64,000 bases of DNA. It comes from Myxococcales bacterium (GTDB lineage: Bacteria > Myxococcota_A > Bradymonadia > UBA7976 > UBA1532). Location: positions 248,001 through 312,000 of the forward strand of contig JACKDP010000003.1 of assembly GCA_020633435.1 (NCBI GenBank), written 5' to 3'. The notes under the pieces are model-generated. The model did not search any database, was not told the origin of the DNA, and saw only the letters and a list, made by a program, of their open reading frames with translations. Below, in pieces: positions 40,749 through 50,684 of the stretch. Position 1 is the first letter of the stretch. Every line of letters begins with the position of its first letter. Both the position numbers and the translations under genes were made by a program.

Positions 40749-43700
40749 ATGACCGGGACTGACGAAGCCACCGGGGCGAGTGTCCGCCTGGGAGTGTTCG
40801 AGCTGCTGGGACCCGTCGGCAGCGGCGCGATGGGCGTGGTCTTCCGGGGCCTCCACGGCCCGTCGGGGACGCCGGTGGCGGTGAAGGTGCTGTCGGCCGA
40901 TCACGCAGACGCCGCGTCCCGCGAGGCTTTTCGGCGCGAGGTGCAGACGGCGGCGGGGCTGCGGCACCGCCACATCGTGCCCGTCCTGGACCACGGCACG
41001 GTGCCGGCGGGCACGGTGGGCCTCGACGCGGGCGTGCCGTACCTGGTGATGGCGCTGGGGGAGTCTTCGCTGCTGCGCACCGCGCGGCGGCTGAGCTGGC
41101 CAGCCATCGCGACGCTGCTCTTCCAGCTCCTCGACGCCCTGGCCCACGCCCACGCCCGCGGCGTCGTGCACTGCGATCTGAAGCCCGAGAACGTGCTGCT
41201 GCTGCGCGAGGGGGGCGAGGCGCTGCCGGCGCTGACCGACTTCGGCGTGGCCCACGCCTTCCGGGCGGTGGACGCGACCATCGGCATCACGCGGGTGCGC
41301 GGGACGCCCCAGTTCATGGCGCCGGAGCAGTTCGTCTCGCCCCGCGACATCGGGCCGGCGACCGACCTGTATGCCCTCGCGTGCATGACCTACGAGATGG
41401 TGTGTCGGCGGCTGCCCTTCGAGGGGCAGAGCGCGCTGGCGCTGGGCATGGCCCATGTGCGCGGGCCCAGGCCGGCCCTCGACCCGGCGATGCCGGTGCC
41501 GCCGGAGCTGGCGGGCTGGATCGACCGGATGCTCTGCCCGGACTGGCGCGGACGTTTCGCGGGGGCGGCGGAGGCGGCGGCGGCGCTGGCCCGGTTCGCG
41601 GCGCCGGGGCCGGCCACCCTGCTCGCCGGCACGCCGGGCACCCCCGCCGCGACCGTGGAGCTGGCGGCGTTCCCGACGCTGCCGATGCTGGCGCCCGTGG
41701 CCGCCGAGGCCCCGACCGCCGCGGCCCCCGCCGCCGACCGCGCCCCCCTGCCCCCCTCGTGGCGGCGCCCCGCCGAGCCCCCGGCCCCCACGCTGGCGGG
41801 CGTCGGCCTCTTCGGCCTGCGGGCCCCGCCCTTCGTCGCCCGGGAGGACGAGCGCGACCTGCTCTGGGAGCGCCTGCGCCGCGTGCACCAGGACGGCGGG
41901 GTGCAGGTGGTCGTGCTGCGCGGGGCGACGGGCACGGGCAAGAGCCGCCTGGCCGAGTGGATCGCCCAGCGCGCCGACGAGGCCGGCGGCGGCCGCCTGT
42001 TCTTCACCCACCACGCCGAGGCCCCCACCGGCGCCCATGGCATCCCGGGCCTGCTGCGGCGCGTGATTCGCTCGACCGGGGGCGACGATCTGCAGCGCGT
42101 CTGCCGCCTGCGCGGGGGCGACGAGCCGGCGGCGCGCGACGGCTTCATCCTGGCGGAGGCCGGCCTGAACCTGGCCGGCAGCCAGCCGCCCGTGCGCCGC
42201 CACGCGGCCACGCTGGACTGGCTGGCGGCCGTCGCCCGGCCGCGGCCGATGGTCTTCTGGCTCGATGACTGCCACTGGGACCGCGACACCCTCGACCTGG
42301 TGCTGGCCCTGCTGGACCGCCCCGACGCCCAGGCCCTGGCCCTGCTGGTCGTGCGCGACGACGACGCCGTGGACGCCGCGGTGGCCGAGCGGCTGGCGCG
42401 GGTCGAGGCCGACGCGCGCACGACGGTGCTGCGGCTGCCTCCCCTCACCCGCGAGGCCCACACCGCGCTCGTCCAGGGCCTGCTGCCCCTGTCGCCGGCG
42501 ACGGTGGCGGACGTGGTGGCCCGGACGGACGGGCACCCCCTCTTCGCGGTGCAGGTGGTGGGGGCCTGGGTCGAGCAGGATCTGCTGCGCCCCACCGCGG
42601 ACGGCCTCGCGCCGCCGGCCGAGGCGGCCGCCGTCCTGCCCGACGACATCCACGCGCTGTGGTCGCGGCGGCTGGCCGACGCCGCCCGCCGCCTGGGGAC
42701 GCCCGCCCGCCTGGCCCTGGAGCTGGCCGCCGTCCTCGGCCCCGACGTGCACCTGGACGAGTGGCAGGAGGTGGCGGCCACCGCCGCGGTGCCAGTCGAC
42801 GCCGACCTGGTGGAGGATCTCCAGCGCCTCGGCCTGGCCCGCCGCACGCCCGATGGCCTCGCCTTCACCCACCGCCTGCTCTGGGAGAGCACCCTGCGCC
42901 AGCTCGCCGAGGCGGACACCCTGGGGGGCCACCACGCCCGCTGCGCCCGGGTGCTGCAGCGCCGCCTGCACCGCTTCGGCATGGGCGCCCGGGTGGCCGA
43001 GCACTGGCTGGCCGCGGGGCGACCCGCCGAGGCGGTGCCCGCCCTGCTGGCGGCGGCCCGGCAGTTCGCCGCCCACAACCACGGCACCAGCGCCGAGCGC
43101 CTGCTCGACCGCCTCGACGCCGTGCTCGACGCCCTCGCCGCGGCCCCCGACGACCCCCGCCGCATGCAGAGCGAGCTCCTGCGCATCATGCCCCGCTTCG
43201 CCGCCGGCGACCTCTCGGCCCTCGACCGCCTGGCCGTGGTCGAGGCCGCCGCGCGCCGGCACGGGCTGGAGGCGGAGCTGGGCACCATCCAGCGCATCCG
43301 GGGCGTCATCGCGCGCACCCGGGGCGCCTGGCCCGAGGCGGACCGCCTGCTGGCCGACGCCGAGGGCCGGCTGCGCGCCGCGGGGGAGTGGGAGCAGGCG
43401 GGCCGCGCGGCCCTGGGTCAGCTCTTCCTGCGGCAGCGCGAGGGCGATCTGGTGGCCGCGATGGACTGCCTGCGGCGCGCCGTGGCCGACTTCAAGCAGG
43501 CCCACGAGACGCAGTGGCTCCTGACCGCCCGCTACGAGCAGGGGCGCCTGCTCTTCCACACCGGCGACCTGGCGGCGGCCGTCGAGGTGGCCGAGGAGGT
43601 CATCGCGGGGGCGCTGCGCATCGGCGACGAGACGAACCAGGCCCGGGCCCTGGTGCTGCGCGCCGACGTGGACCGGGTGCGCGACCGCCTGGGCGCGGCC

Positions 43701-44153
43701 GAGGTGGCCTACCGCGAGGCCGGCGCCATCTACGCTCGCCTGCGCAACCTGAACCACCTGCTCACCGCCGGCGAGCTCGCCGCCGTGGCCTTCCTGCGCG
43801 GCCGCTTCGCCGAGGCCGCGGATCTGGCCGCGCGCTGCCAGGCCGATCTGGCCCCCACGCCCTACGCCCGGATGTTCTGGCCGCTGCCCCTCTTCCAGGC
43901 CGTCGAGGCCTGGCGCCAGGGCGAGGCCGCGCGCGCCGAGGCGCTGGTCGACGCGGGCCTCGGCGCGGCGGCCGAGACCGTCATGGCCACGCGCGCCTAT
44001 GTGCACCTGGCCGAGCGCGTCGCCGCCGCCCTCGTCAGCCTGGGCGCCCGGCCCCTCGCCACCCGCGTCGCCACCCGCACGCGGCAGTGCTACGAGGCCC
44101 TCGGCGACGTGCACAGCGCCCTGCGCGTGGCGGCCTTCGAGGATGATTCATGA
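40749..44153 (+). CDS. Ser/Thr kinase fused to AAA/MalT-like ATPase and TPR-like helical region (first copy)
   Basis: 1134 residues. Kinase domain about 10-275: glycine loop GPVGSGAMGVVF, VAVKVL, catalytic loop HCDLKPEN (Asp143, with Cys where RD kinases have Arg), DFGVAHAF and FMAPEQFVSP. A Pro/Ala linker follows, then an AAA_16-type ATPase with Walker A GATGTGKS (392-399) and Walker B MVFWLDDCHW, and a long helical region with TPR-like pairs (ARALVLRADVDRVRDRLGAAEVAYREAG). Similar kinase-ATPase-TPR proteins are known in myxobacteria and act as large signal integrators, often without a membrane segment, as here. Its stop overlaps the start of a paralogue (ATGA). Confidence 0.93.
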   Translation: MTGTDEATGASVRLGVFELLGPVGSGAMGVVFRGLHGPSGTPVAVKVLSADHADAASREAFRREVQTAAGLRHRHIVPVLDHGTVPAGTVGLDAGVPYLVMALGESSLLRTARRLSWPAIATLLFQLLDALAHAHARGVVHCDLKPENVLLLREGGEALPALTDFGVAHAFRAVDATIGITRVRGTPQFMAPEQFVSPRDIGPATDLYALACMTYEMVCRRLPFEGQSALALGMAHVRGPRPALDPAMPVPPELAGWIDRMLCPDWRGRFAGAAEAAAALARFAAPGPATLLAGTPGTPAATVELAAFPTLPMLAPVAAEAPTAAAPAADRAPLPPSWRRPAEPPAPTLAGVGLFGLRAPPFVAREDERDLLWERLRRVHQDGGVQVVVLRGATGTGKSRLAEWIAQRADEAGGGRLFFTHHAEAPTGAHGIPGLLRRVIRSTGGDDLQRVCRLRGGDEPAARDGFILAEAGLNLAGSQPPVRRHAATLDWLAAVARPRPMVFWLDDCHWDRDTLDLVLALLDRPDAQALALLVVRDDDAVDAAVAERLARVEADARTTVLRLPPLTREAHTALVQGLLPLSPATVADVVARTDGHPLFAVQVVGAWVEQDLLRPTADGLAPPAEAAAVLPDDIHALWSRRLADAARRLGTPARLALELAAVLGPDVHLDEWQEVAATAAVPVDADLVEDLQRLGLARRTPDGLAFTHRLLWESTLRQLAEADTLGGHHARCARVLQRRLHRFGMGARVAEHWLAAGRPAEAVPALLAAARQFAAHNHGTSAERLLDRLDAVLDALAAAPDDPRRMQSELLRIMPRFAAGDLSALDRLAVVEAAARRHGLEAELGTIQRIRGVIARTRGAWPEADRLLADAEGRLRAAGEWEQAGRAALGQLFLRQREGDLVAAMDCLRRAVADFKQAHETQWLLTARYEQGRLLFHTGDLAAAVEVAEEVIAGALRIGDETNQARALVLRADVDRVRDRLGAAEVAYREAGAIYARLRNLNHLLTAGELAAVAFLRGRFAEAADLAARCQADLAPTPYARMFWPLPLFQAVEAWRQGEAARAEALVDAGLGAAAETVMATRAYVHLAERVAAALVSLGARPLATRVATRTRQCYEALGDVHSALRVAAFEDDS

Positions 44154-47100
44154 AGGATCTCGGGCCCTTCACCCTCGGCGACCCCCTGGGCCGGGGGGCC
44201 ATGGGCCAGGTCTTCGCCGGCGTGCACCGCGCCTCCGCGCAGCCCGTCGCCGTGAAGGTCCTCGCCGCCCGCCACGCCGACGCCGACCAGCGGGCGGCCT
44301 TCCGCCGCGAGGTGCAGGCCGCCGCCGCGCTGCACCACCGCCACGTCGTCCCCCTGCACGACCACGGCGCCGTGCCCCCCGGCGTCCCGGGCCTGCCCGC
44401 CGGCGCCCCCTACCTGGTCATGGCCCTGGCCGAGGCGGGCTCGCTCTTCCCCCTCGTGCACCGCCTCGACTGGCCGGCCATCGCGACGCTGCTCTTCCAG
44501 CTCCTCGACGCCCTCGCCCACGCCCACGCCCGCGGCGTCGTGCACTGCGACCTCAAGCCCGAGAACGTCCTGCTGCTGGCCGAGCCCGACGGCCTGCGCC
44601 CGGCCCTCGCCGACTTCGGCATCGCCCGCGCGCTGCACGCCGACGCCGCCGCGGAGGGGGTGCGCGGCACGCCCCAGTACATGGCCCCCGAGCAGTTCAC
44701 GGCCCCCCGCGACATCGGCCCCGCCACCGACCTCTACGCCCTCGGCTGCGTGGCCTACGAGCTGGTCTGCCGCCGCCTGCCCTTCCAGGCCCAGAGCCCG
44801 CTGGGCTTCGGGGTGGCCCATGTGCAGGCCCCCCGCCCGGCCCTCGCCCCGGCGATGCTGGTGCCCGCCGACGTCGGCCCCTGGATCGAGCGCCTGCTGC
44901 ACCGCGACCCCCGGGGCCGCTTCCCCGGCGCCGCCGAGGCGGCCCACGCCCTCGCCCGCTTCGCCACCCCCGCGCCGGCCAGCCTCCCCCAGCCCCCGTC
45001 CGCCGAGGCGGGCCGGGACACCTGGATCGCCCTGGCCGGCCTGCCCACCACCGCCCTCGACGGGCCGCCGACCACCGCCGATGGCGGGTGGGACGTCCCC
45101 GCCGCCCCGATGGACGCCGGCCCCGCCGACGCCGCCGAGCGCGTCCCCGTGCCCCCCACGTGGCGCCGCCTCGATCCGCCCCGCCACGCCAGCCTCGTGG
45201 GGGCGGGCGCCGGCCTCTTCGGCCTGCGGCCCGTCCCGTTCGTGGGCCGCGCCGCCGAGCGCGACGCCATCTGGGCCGCCCTGCGCGACGCCGCCGACGG
45301 CCCCCGCGTGGTGGTGCTGGAGGGCGAGGCGGGCACCGGCAAGAGCCGCCTGGCCCAGTGGATGTGCCAGCGCGCCGACGAGGTGGGGGCGGGCCGGGCC
45401 TTCACCCTGCGCCACGGCCCGGTGGCGGCCCCGGCCCATGGCGTGCGCGGGCTGCTGCGGCAGCTCCTCCAGCCGCGGGGGGACGACGCCGCCCGCGTCG
45501 CGCGGCTGCGCGGGGCCGCCGAGCCCGACGAGCTGGACGCCGCGCTCCTGCGCCTGGCGCTGGGCGAGGACGACAACCGCGCCGAGGCCAGCCGCCACCG
45601 CGTGACGCTGGACTGGCTGCTCGCCGTGTCGGCCCCGCGCCTGCCCGTCCTGTGGGTCGACGACGCCCAGTGGGGCCACGAGGCGCTGGGCCTCGTCCAG
45701 GCGCTCCTGGCCCGCGGCGACGCCCCCGCCCTGGTGCTCATCACCGCGCGCGCCGACCTGGAGAGCGCGGAAAACACTCGCCTTTCTGCCATCAAGGCCC
45801 ACCCGCGCGCGCAGACGCTGGCCCTCGATCCCCTCGACGCGGGCAGCCACCTCGCGCTGGTGGAGCGGCTGCTGCCCCTCGCGCCCGACGTGGCCCGGCA
45901 CCTGGCGGCCCGGACGGAGGGCCACCCCCTCTTCGCCGTGCAGCTCGCCGGCGCCTGGCTCGCGGCGGGCCACCTGCGCCCCGGCCCCGCCGGCCTCGAG
46001 CTGGACGCCGCGGCCGCCACCCTGCCCGAGGACGCCCACGCCCTGTGGACGGCCCGCATCGCCCAGGTCGCGGCCCGCCAGGGGGAGGAGGCCCGCCTGG
46101 CCCTGGAGCTGGCCGCCGCCCTCGGCCCCGACGTCGACGCGGGCGAGTGGAAGGCGGTGGCCGCCGAGGCCGCGATCACCGCCGACGGCCTGCTGGCCGA
46201 CGCCTTCCTGCGCGCCGGCCTCGCCCGCGCCACCGGGGACGGCTGGGCGTTCGCGCACGGGCTCATCCGCGAGAGCGTCCTGCGCCTCGCCGCCGAGGCC
46301 GGCCGCCTGCCGGGCCACCACCAGATCTGCGCCCGCGTCCTGAGCCGCCGCCGGGCCGGGGCGCGCCACGCCGAGCGCGTCGCCGATCACCACCTGGGCG
46401 CTGGCGCCCCCGAGCGGGCCATCGAGCCGCTCATCGCCGCCATCAGCGATCGCGTGGAGCGGGCGGCCTGGAACGACCTGCCCCGCCTCTTCGCCCGGGT
46501 CGACGCCCTGCTCGCCGACGCGCCAGCCACGGATCCGCGCCGCGTGCGCGTGGACACCCTGCGCATCACGCCCCTCTTCGGCCTGGCCCGCGCCGACGAG
46601 GCCGAGGTCATCCTCGATCGCACCGAGGCCGCCGCCCGCGGGCTGGGCATGGCCGCCGAGGTGGGCGAGCTGTGCCGGCTGCGCGGCGTGATGCTGCGCA
46701 ACCGGGGCGAGGTGGACGCCGCCATGGCCGTGCTGGCCGAGGCGGAGGATCGCTGCGCGGCCGCGGGCGAGCCGACGCGCGCCGGCCGGGCCGCCCTGGG
46801 CCAGGCGGATGGCCACCGCCGCCGCCGGGAGGCCGCCGCCGCCCGCGCCGCCATCGAGCGCGCCCTGGCCTGGTTCGCCACCGCCGGCGACGCCTTCTGG
46901 ACGCGCACCGCCGAGGTGGAGCTGGCCATCCTGCACCTCAACGCCGGCCGCCTGGACGCCGCCATCCGCCTGTGCACCGAGGTCGAGGCCCGCGCGCGGC
47001 GGGTGGGCGACGAGACCGTCATGGGCCGCACGCTCATGTACCGCGGCCGGGCCGAGCTGCTCGGCGGCCAGCTCGACGCCGCGGTCGACTGCCTGCACCG

Positions 47101-47512
47101 CGCCCGCGCCACGCTCCAGCGCGCGGGCAACCTCAACGCCATGCTCATCCTGGGCGATCTGGCCGTGGCCGCCCTGCTGGCCGGCGACGACGACGCCGCC
47201 GTCGCCCGGGCCGAGGCCTGCGACGCGGAGCTCGGGCCCACCTCCTTCCAGGGGGAGAAGCCCGTCGCCCACCTCATCCGGGTGGCCGTCGGGGCCGAGC
47301 GCGGCGCCCCCGACGTCGAGGCCCTGCTGGCCGAGGCTGAAGACTGGCTCGTGCGGCCCCAGGCCAGCGTCGACCTGGCCGTCATCGCCGACCGGCTGGC
47401 CGCTCGCCTGCGGGCCGGGGGGCGCGGGGCGCTGGCCGGGCGGATCGCCCGCCTCGCCGCCGCGGAGTGGGCGACCATTGGCGAAGAAAATCCCTTGCGA
47501 TCCAGCAGTTAG
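44150..47512 (+). CDS. Ser/Thr kinase-ATPase-TPR protein (second, paralogous copy)
   Basis: 1120 residues with the same order as its upstream neighbour: kinase (GRGAMGQVF, VAVKVLAARHADAD, HCDLKPEN with Asp134, DFGIARAL, YMAPEQFTAP), linker, ATPase with Walker A GEAGTGKS (392-399) and LPVLWVDDAQWGH, then TPR-like helices. The Walker A falls at residue 392 in both proteins. A 108-bp block round the catalytic loop is 95% identical to the first copy with only third-base changes (41097-41204 versus 44471-44578). The two start/stop-overlapping genes are clearly a tandem duplication and should be made in similar amounts. The later helical halves differ more. Confidence 0.93.
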   Translation: MKDLGPFTLGDPLGRGAMGQVFAGVHRASAQPVAVKVLAARHADADQRAAFRREVQAAAALHHRHVVPLHDHGAVPPGVPGLPAGAPYLVMALAEAGSLFPLVHRLDWPAIATLLFQLLDALAHAHARGVVHCDLKPENVLLLAEPDGLRPALADFGIARALHADAAAEGVRGTPQYMAPEQFTAPRDIGPATDLYALGCVAYELVCRRLPFQAQSPLGFGVAHVQAPRPALAPAMLVPADVGPWIERLLHRDPRGRFPGAAEAAHALARFATPAPASLPQPPSAEAGRDTWIALAGLPTTALDGPPTTADGGWDVPAAPMDAGPADAAERVPVPPTWRRLDPPRHASLVGAGAGLFGLRPVPFVGRAAERDAIWAALRDAADGPRVVVLEGEAGTGKSRLAQWMCQRADEVGAGRAFTLRHGPVAAPAHGVRGLLRQLLQPRGDDAARVARLRGAAEPDELDAALLRLALGEDDNRAEASRHRVTLDWLLAVSAPRLPVLWVDDAQWGHEALGLVQALLARGDAPALVLITARADLESAENTRLSAIKAHPRAQTLALDPLDAGSHLALVERLLPLAPDVARHLAARTEGHPLFAVQLAGAWLAAGHLRPGPAGLELDAAAATLPEDAHALWTARIAQVAARQGEEARLALELAAALGPDVDAGEWKAVAAEAAITADGLLADAFLRAGLARATGDGWAFAHGLIRESVLRLAAEAGRLPGHHQICARVLSRRRAGARHAERVADHHLGAGAPERAIEPLIAAISDRVERAAWNDLPRLFARVDALLADAPATDPRRVRVDTLRITPLFGLARADEAEVILDRTEAAARGLGMAAEVGELCRLRGVMLRNRGEVDAAMAVLAEAEDRCAAAGEPTRAGRAALGQADGHRRRREAAAARAAIERALAWFATAGDAFWTRTAEVELAILHLNAGRLDAAIRLCTEVEARARRVGDETVMGRTLMYRGRAELLGGQLDAAVDCLHRARATLQRAGNLNAMLILGDLAVAALLAGDDDAAVARAEACDAELGPTSFQGEKPVAHLIRVAVGAERGAPDVEALLAEAEDWLVRPQASVDLAVIADRLAARLRAGGRGALAGRIARLAAAEWATIGEENPLRSSS

Positions 47513-47521
47513 CCGGTCGGG

Positions 47522-48907
47522 CTACGCCAGCCGCAGCGCCCCGCCCTCGCACACCCGCTCGTCGCCGAAGACGTCCCCGGGCAGGCCGAAGGCGTTCATG
47601 ATCGCGATGAGCAGCCGGTTGTGGCTCTCGCCCTGGGGGTAGTCGAGGAAGCGCCCGGTGGTGAAGGCCCCGCCGCCGTTCCCGGCCAGCACGAACGGGA
47701 TGTTGCGGACGGTGTGGTTGCCCTCGCCGATGTCGCTGCCCTGCAGGTAGACGACGCTGTCGAAGAGCGTCCCCTCCCCCTCGGGCGTCGCCTTGAGCTG
47801 GCGCAGCAGGTAGGCCGTCTGCTCGCCGAACCAGCCCAGGATGGCGTTGAGCTTCTCGCCGTGGCGGCCGTCGTCGTGGGAGAGCTCGTGGTGCTCGTAC
47901 TGGTTGTAGAGCTGCCGCCGCTCGGCCTCGGTGGCGGCCTCGCGGGCGTCCTGCATGCCCGGCAGCCAGGGGAAGTAGCTGCCCCCGCCCCCCGCGTGGC
48001 GGTAGCAGATCGTCGCCACCCGCGTCGCGTCGCAGCGGAAGGCCAGCACCAGCAGATCGGCCATCGTCCGGTACCACCGCTCGTCGCCAGGCGGGGCCAC
48101 GTCGAGCTCGGGCACCTCGCAGCGGTGGGCGAGGGCCAGGCGGCGCTCCACCTCGCGGATGGCGTCCAGGTGGATCTCGACGCGCTCCCGGTCGCGCCCG
48201 CTCAGGCGGGGGGCCAGGCGGCTGAAGTCCTCGGCGCTGCGGTCGAGGATGCTCTGGCGGCGGGCGATCTGGCGGGCGAGGGCCCCCGGCTCGGCCCCCG
48301 GCGGGCCGAAGAGCGCGGTGAAGACGTCCAGCGGCCGGGTGCGCGGCAGGCGCGGCCGGTTGGGGCCGTCCCAGGCCAGGCTGACGAGGGGGTGGGACTC
48401 CGTGGAGAGCTCCAGCGACCGCACCCGCGTGTCCTGGCCGATGAAGTCGGCGAGGTGCTGGTCGAGGGACTGACCGGTGGCGGCGTAGGGGCCGCTGTTG
48501 CCCCCCGAGATGGGCCGCCCGGTGAGCAGCGACATGCTGCCCTGCCAGTGGTTCGTGGCGGGGGCCAGCTCCACCGCCGTGTTGTGCACGCCGCGGAAGA
48601 TGAGCAGGTCGTCGACGTGCTCGGCGAAGGGCGCCATGCCGCGGTTGAGCATGAGGCGGCCGTCCACATCGACGGCCGGGAACCAGTCGCGGGCCACCAC
48701 GCCGTTGGGCACGAGGGCGCCGATGAACCGCTGCACGCGCACGCCGCCGGGGTCGAGCCGCACGCCCGTCGCCGGCCGCACCGGGCGGCCGTCGGGATCC
48801 ACGCAGCCCGACATGGCGTCGAGGAGCGGCAGGCTGATGAGGGCGCCCGCGGCCCCGCGCAGGAAGGCGCGGCGGCTCAGGGGTCGGGTCGTCTTCAGGT
48901 TCGCCAT
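47522..48907 (-). CDS. DUF1552 family protein, Tat-exported
   Basis: 461 residues. The N-terminus SRRAFLRGAAGALISLPLLDAM is a twin-arginine signal. The body matches DUF1552: GALVPNGVVARDWFP, DLLIFRGVHN, SLLTGRPISGGNSG, a long stretch with TRVATICYRHAGGGGSYFPW, HHELSHDDG, LFDSVVYLQGSDIGEGNHTVRNIPFVLAGNGGG. Family members sit beside DUF1592 cytochrome-like genes in Myxococcota, Planctomycetes and others and resemble DUF1501/sulfatase-fold proteins; their reaction is not known. Tat export suggests folding with a cofactor before export. It follows the DUF1592 gene by seven bases, so they form one unit. Confidence 0.93.
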   Translation of the reverse strand: MANLKTTRPLSRRAFLRGAAGALISLPLLDAMSGCVDPDGRPVRPATGVRLDPGGVRVQRFIGALVPNGVVARDWFPAVDVDGRLMLNRGMAPFAEHVDDLLIFRGVHNTAVELAPATNHWQGSMSLLTGRPISGGNSGPYAATGQSLDQHLADFIGQDTRVRSLELSTESHPLVSLAWDGPNRPRLPRTRPLDVFTALFGPPGAEPGALARQIARRQSILDRSAEDFSRLAPRLSGRDRERVEIHLDAIREVERRLALAHRCEVPELDVAPPGDERWYRTMADLLVLAFRCDATRVATICYRHAGGGGSYFPWLPGMQDAREAATEAERRQLYNQYEHHELSHDDGRHGEKLNAILGWFGEQTAYLLRQLKATPEGEGTLFDSVVYLQGSDIGEGNHTVRNIPFVLAGNGGGAFTTGRFLDYPQGESHNRLLIAIMNAFGLPGDVFGDERVCEGGALRLA

Positions 48908-48914
48908 GTCGTCC

Positions 48915-50684
48915 TCACCGCTCCCGGAACTGGTCGGCCGTGACGAGGGCCAGCAGCAGCGTCCGCAGGTGCCCGCCGCTGGCCCGGAAGCGCCGCCGCA
49001 CGTCCGCCAGCAGGGCGGCGTCGGGGGCGCGCTCCTTGTGGCCGTGGGCGAAGCGCCACCAGTGCGTCGCCACGCAGTCCGCCACCTGGTCGCTGCCGGC
49101 GAGGCGCCGGGCGAGGGCCACGGGGCCGTCGAAGTCGCCGTCCACGTCGCTGCGGTACAGCGTCCCCGCCGTGGGGATGGGCCGGCCCCGCCGATCGGGG
49201 GCGAAGCGCCCGGTGGCGTCGAAGCCCTCGAACGCCTGGCCGATGGGGTTCATCAGCCGGTGGCACCCCAGGCACTCCGGGTTGCTCATCGTCTCCGCGA
49301 ACGGGTCCGTCTCGTAGTCGGGATCGGCCGGATCGAGGAACGGCACGCTGGTGTCGACGCCCGGCGGCGGCGGCGGCACCCCGCCGCAGAGGAGCTGCTC
49401 GCGCACGAAGTGCCCCCGCAGGATGGGCGAGGTGCGGGTGCTCTGGGCGTGCACCGCCAGGACGCCGGGCAGCGTGAGGATGCCCGCCCGCACCGTGGGA
49501 TCGAGGGCCACCCGGCTGAGCGGGGCCGGGGGCGCGTCCACGCCGTAGAGCCCCGCCGTCTCGGGCCCGACGAAGGCCTCCGGCGTCGTCAACAGATCCG
49601 CCAACGTCCCGTTCTCACGCAGGAAAACGTCGACGGCCAGCAGCTCGGCCTCCTCGCGCAGGGCGTCGCGCGCCCGGTCGAAGTCGGGGAAGAAGACGGC
49701 GTCCTTCTCGACCGTGGGGAGCTGGTCGATCCCGAGCCACTGCCCGTGGAAGTCGGCGATGGTGGCCGCCGCGCGGGGATCGTCGATCATCCGCGTGGCC
49801 TGCGCGCGCACGCCCTCGGCCGTGTCGAGCGCCCCGGAGGCCGCGGCCGCGAACAGCGCCTCGTCGGGCAGGGTGCGCCACAGGAAGTACGAGAGCCGGC
49901 TGGCGACGCTGTAGCCATCGACGGGCGTCCGCTCCACGCCGTCGGCGTCCACCCATGGGGCGCCGGCCTCCTCGACGCGGTAGAGCAGCGCGGGGGCGAT
50001 GAGGACGTGCTGCAGCGCGAAGGTCAGGCCCGCCCGGTAGGCGTCGGCCGGATCCTCGGCGGCCCCGAGCCGGTAGCTCTCCAGGTACCGCTCCACCTGG
50101 GCCTCGTCGGCCGGCCGCCGGAACGCCCGGGGCAGGAACCCCACCAGGAACGCGCGGGCGCAGGCCTCCCCCGCCCCGGCGGCGTCCTCGCAGGGCGCGA
50201 GGGCCAGCAGATCGACCCGCGCGGTGACGGCCTCGGCCAGGGCCAGGTAGCGCTCGGCCAGCAGGTCGGGCACCGCCTGGGACTCGGCCTGGTTGTCGAA
50301 GCCCAGGGACTCCACGTCGGGGGGCAGCAGGTCCAGCGCGCCGCCGTCGTCGCCCAGCAGATCGCGCAGGGTGCTGGCCAGCTCGACGCGGCTCAGGCGG
50401 CGCAGCGGCATGGCCTCGGCGGCCGGCAGCGGCTCGGGCGGGGGGCCCGCGTCGGCCCCCGGCGCCCGGGCGTCCGGCCCCTCGGCCGCGTCGGCCGGGG
50501 GCGGGGCGGCGTCTTGCGCGCCCGCGTCCCGGGCGGCGTCTTCCCGCGCCTCCGCGTCGCCCGCGTCGGCGGGCAGCCCCGCGTCGGCGGGCGCGGCGTC
50601 CACCACCGGCTCGGCCGGCGCGCCCCCACCCCCGTCGTCACAGCCCCAGAGCGCCAGCGCCAGGAGCCCCCACGTCCACCTCAT
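48915..50684 (-). CDS. DUF1592/DUF1588/DUF1585 lipoprotein (haem-binding c-type motif)
   Basis: 589 residues. Lipoprotein signal LLALALWGC and an Asp/Ala linker lead into the usual domain chain of this family: DUF1587-like (PLRRLSRVELASTLRDLLGDD), DUF1595-like (FLVGFLPRAFRRPADEAQVERYL), DUF1592 (DGYSVASRLSYFLWRTLPDEALF, MIDDPRAAATIADFHGQWLGID), DUF1588 (TSPILRGHFVREQLLCG, CLGCHRLMNPIGQAFEGFD, CxxCH) and DUF1585 (CVATHWWRFAHGHKE). The CLGCH is the only clear haem site. In the family the motif-bearing proteins are partners of DUF1552 proteins, as here. ATG 50684 overlaps the stop of the upstream lipoprotein gene (ATGA). Confidence 0.92.
   Translation of the reverse strand: MRWTWGLLALALWGCDDGGGGAPAEPVVDAAPADAGLPADAGDAEAREDAARDAGAQDAAPPPADAAEGPDARAPGADAGPPPEPLPAAEAMPLRRLSRVELASTLRDLLGDDGGALDLLPPDVESLGFDNQAESQAVPDLLAERYLALAEAVTARVDLLALAPCEDAAGAGEACARAFLVGFLPRAFRRPADEAQVERYLESYRLGAAEDPADAYRAGLTFALQHVLIAPALLYRVEEAGAPWVDADGVERTPVDGYSVASRLSYFLWRTLPDEALFAAAASGALDTAEGVRAQATRMIDDPRAAATIADFHGQWLGIDQLPTVEKDAVFFPDFDRARDALREEAELLAVDVFLRENGTLADLLTTPEAFVGPETAGLYGVDAPPAPLSRVALDPTVRAGILTLPGVLAVHAQSTRTSPILRGHFVREQLLCGGVPPPPPGVDTSVPFLDPADPDYETDPFAETMSNPECLGCHRLMNPIGQAFEGFDATGRFAPDRRGRPIPTAGTLYRSDVDGDFDGPVALARRLAGSDQVADCVATHWWRFAHGHKERAPDAALLADVRRRFRASGGHLRTLLLALVTADQFRER

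Noticed and set aside
44090..47272. Minus-strand frame opposite the second kinase-ATPase
   Set aside because: Mirror of codon bias; the plus strand has Walker and kinase motifs.
40749..47512. Assembly duplication instead of a real tandem pair
   Set aside because: Linkers and C-terminal halves differ in sequence and length, so these are true paralogues.
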